A stretch of 7,782 nt of DNA from Verrucomicrobiales bacterium (GTDB lineage Bacteria > Verrucomicrobiota > Verrucomicrobiia > Verrucomicrobiales > DEV007), in NCBI GenBank assembly GCA_002705125.1, contig PAHQ01000048.1, positions 15,344 to 23,125 on the forward strand. Direction: 5' to 3'. The position numbers were made by a program, and so were the translations under genes. Every line of letters begins with the position of its first letter. The first letter of the stretch is position 1. The notes under the pieces are model-generated. The model searched no databases, had not been told where the DNA came from, and was given only the letters and a program-made list of their open reading frames with translations. Below, piece by piece: positions 6,985 to 7,782 of this stretch.

Positions 6985-7404
6985 CTACGAGCCTCCCCCT
7001 AAGGTGGAAACAAAAACTCTTGCAGCACCTGCTAACTTCGCCTCGTCAAGGACTTGTACTGTCTTTTGTGTTTCTGCCCTCTTATCAGCCTGTATGACTA
7101 CAGGCACATCATCTCCTTTCAATAATCTACCGACCACAGACCGGACACCTCCTACACCTATTTCTCTACCGCCGTAAAAAACACTCCCCTCAGCAGTTAT
7201 ACCTATGAGAATACTGTTACGATCTAATTCCTGTTGTGAAGCGGCACGTGGCTTTTCGACTTCAACGCCTGTCTCATCAACAAAGACAGTAGTAACAATA
7301 AAAAAGATTAAGAGTATGAAAACTACATCAATGAGAGGGGAAATATTAATTTCTCCAGAACTTTCACTCTGTTGATCTTGAAATCTTTTAAATCCCTTAG
7401 GCAT
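6985..7404 (-). CDS. exbD: ExbD/TolR-family proton-channel subunit
   Basis: The 139-residue protein matches the usual ExbD length. A short cytoplasmic N-terminus precedes the signature INISPLIDVVFILLIFFIVTT (residues 19-39). This holds the single membrane helix and D26, which matches the proton-carrying Asp25 of E. coli ExbD. The periplasmic domain (about 45-135) has the family strands SILIGITAEGSVFYGGREI and VPVVIQADKRA and ends with ARVFVSTLGGGS. With ExbB it forms the motor that energises TonB. The ATG follows the exbB stop by only 2 nt. A GGAG-containing AGGAG (7422-7418) lies 13 nt upstream, rather far, so translational coupling to exbB is likely. TolR is an alternative family name, but the adjacent tonB favours ExbD. 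Confidence 0.96.
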   Translation of the reverse strand: MPKGFKRFQDQQSESSGEINISPLIDVVFILLIFFIVTTVFVDETGVEVEKPRAASQQELDRNSILIGITAEGSVFYGGREIGVGGVRSVVGRLLKGDDVPVVIQADKRAETQKTVQVLDEAKLAGAARVFVSTLGGGS

Positions 7405-7406
7405 AA

Positions 7407-7782
7407 TTAAAATTTTTCTCCTAATCTACACTCTATTAATCGAAAACCGTGCCTCAATCTCTTGTACTTAACCCAAAGATAAAAAAGAATGATGTAAGCT
7501 GGAACAGATATCACGAGACCTGTCTGGGTTGTAATCAGTGCCTCAGAAACGCCTTCAGCAATGACGGTGGATGGCCCTGAAGTTGAGGAATTACCCATTC
7601 CATCAAAGGTTGTAAACATACCAGACACCGTTCCCAAGAGACCCACTAAAGGCGCAGTTGAGATTAAAACAAATGTGAATGGGATTCTTCTTTTAAGGGA
7701 AGCAAACATTTGAGCTTCGATCTGATTTAGTTGGCCTCCTAATTTCTTTTCATCAATTTTTTTTGTCAGCTTATTAAATAAA
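7407..7782 (-). CDS. exbB: MotA/TolQ/ExbB-family proton-channel protein, 5' end outside the window
   Basis: Only the last 124 residues are present: the frame is open to the window edge, so the internal ATG at 7709 should not be taken as the start. The visible part has a cytoplasmic segment (1-33, KKIDEKKLGGQLNQIEAQ) and two membrane helices of the MotA_ExbB domain. The first (about 34-56) carries PLVGLLGTVSGMF, and the second (about 78-102) carries EALITTQTGLVISVPAYI. T51 and T84/T85 fall where the conserved polar residues of the ExbB proton path lie. A basic tail follows (104-124). It forms the pentameric motor around ExbD. The APLVGLLGTVSGM/SEALITT style resembles TonB2-type ExbB or TtpC, some of which have a long N-terminal periplasmic extension; the missing upstream part would decide this. 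Confidence 0.93.
   Translation of the reverse strand, partial: LFNKLTKKIDEKKLGGQLNQIEAQMFASLKRRIPFTFVLISTAPLVGLLGTVSGMFTTFDGMGNSSTSGPSTVIAEGVSEALITTQTGLVISVPAYIILFYLWVKYKRLRHGFRLIECRLGEKF

Overview
The window looks like a chromosomal segment of a Gram-negative, moderately AT-rich bacterium. The evidence is TonB-ExbBD energy-transducing genes, several signal peptides, and an OmpA-type peptidoglycan-binding domain. A Verrucomicrobiota-like origin (Opitutae/Puniceicoccales type) is my best guess, from the style of the secreted PQQ-like propeller protein and of the TonB2-type cluster with a TPR gene. That assignment is inference and only moderately likely. No mobile element, CRISPR array, rRNA or tRNA was seen.

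Layout from left to right. (1) Positions 1-958, minus strand: the N-terminal 319 residues of a secreted protein of unrecognised function, cut by the window edge. It has a signal peptide, a probable OB-fold, and a stretch resembling the Lon (S16) protease fold without the usual catalytic serine. (2) Positions 995-2212, minus strand: an intact trpB that stands apart from other trp genes on both visible sides. (3) A 121-bp divergent intergenic region with a good sigma70-type promoter for trpB and a weaker candidate facing the other way. (4) Positions 2334-3572, plus strand: an exported PQQ-like beta-propeller protein. (5) A convergent junction of 5 bp with no visible terminator. (6) Positions 3578-7782, minus strand: a five-gene block transcribed toward lower coordinates, in the order exbB (partial), exbD, tonB, TPR protein, membrane-anchored OmpA-like protein.

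The block in (6) is the most coherent functional unit. ExbB and ExbD form the proton-driven motor, TonB carries force across the periplasm to outer-membrane transporters, and a periplasmic TPR protein follows with a 1-nt stop/start overlap, as in TonB2-type clusters. The last gene adds an inner-membrane-anchored protein with a complete OmpA-type peptidoglycan-binding signature. It suggests, without proving, that this TonB system has a cell-wall attachment factor. Its translation may be controlled separately: a perfect 10-bp stem-loop lies directly upstream and buries the only good Shine-Dalgarno sequence, which is correctly spaced for a TTG start. Most other starts in the window lack a clear, well-placed Shine-Dalgarno sequence.
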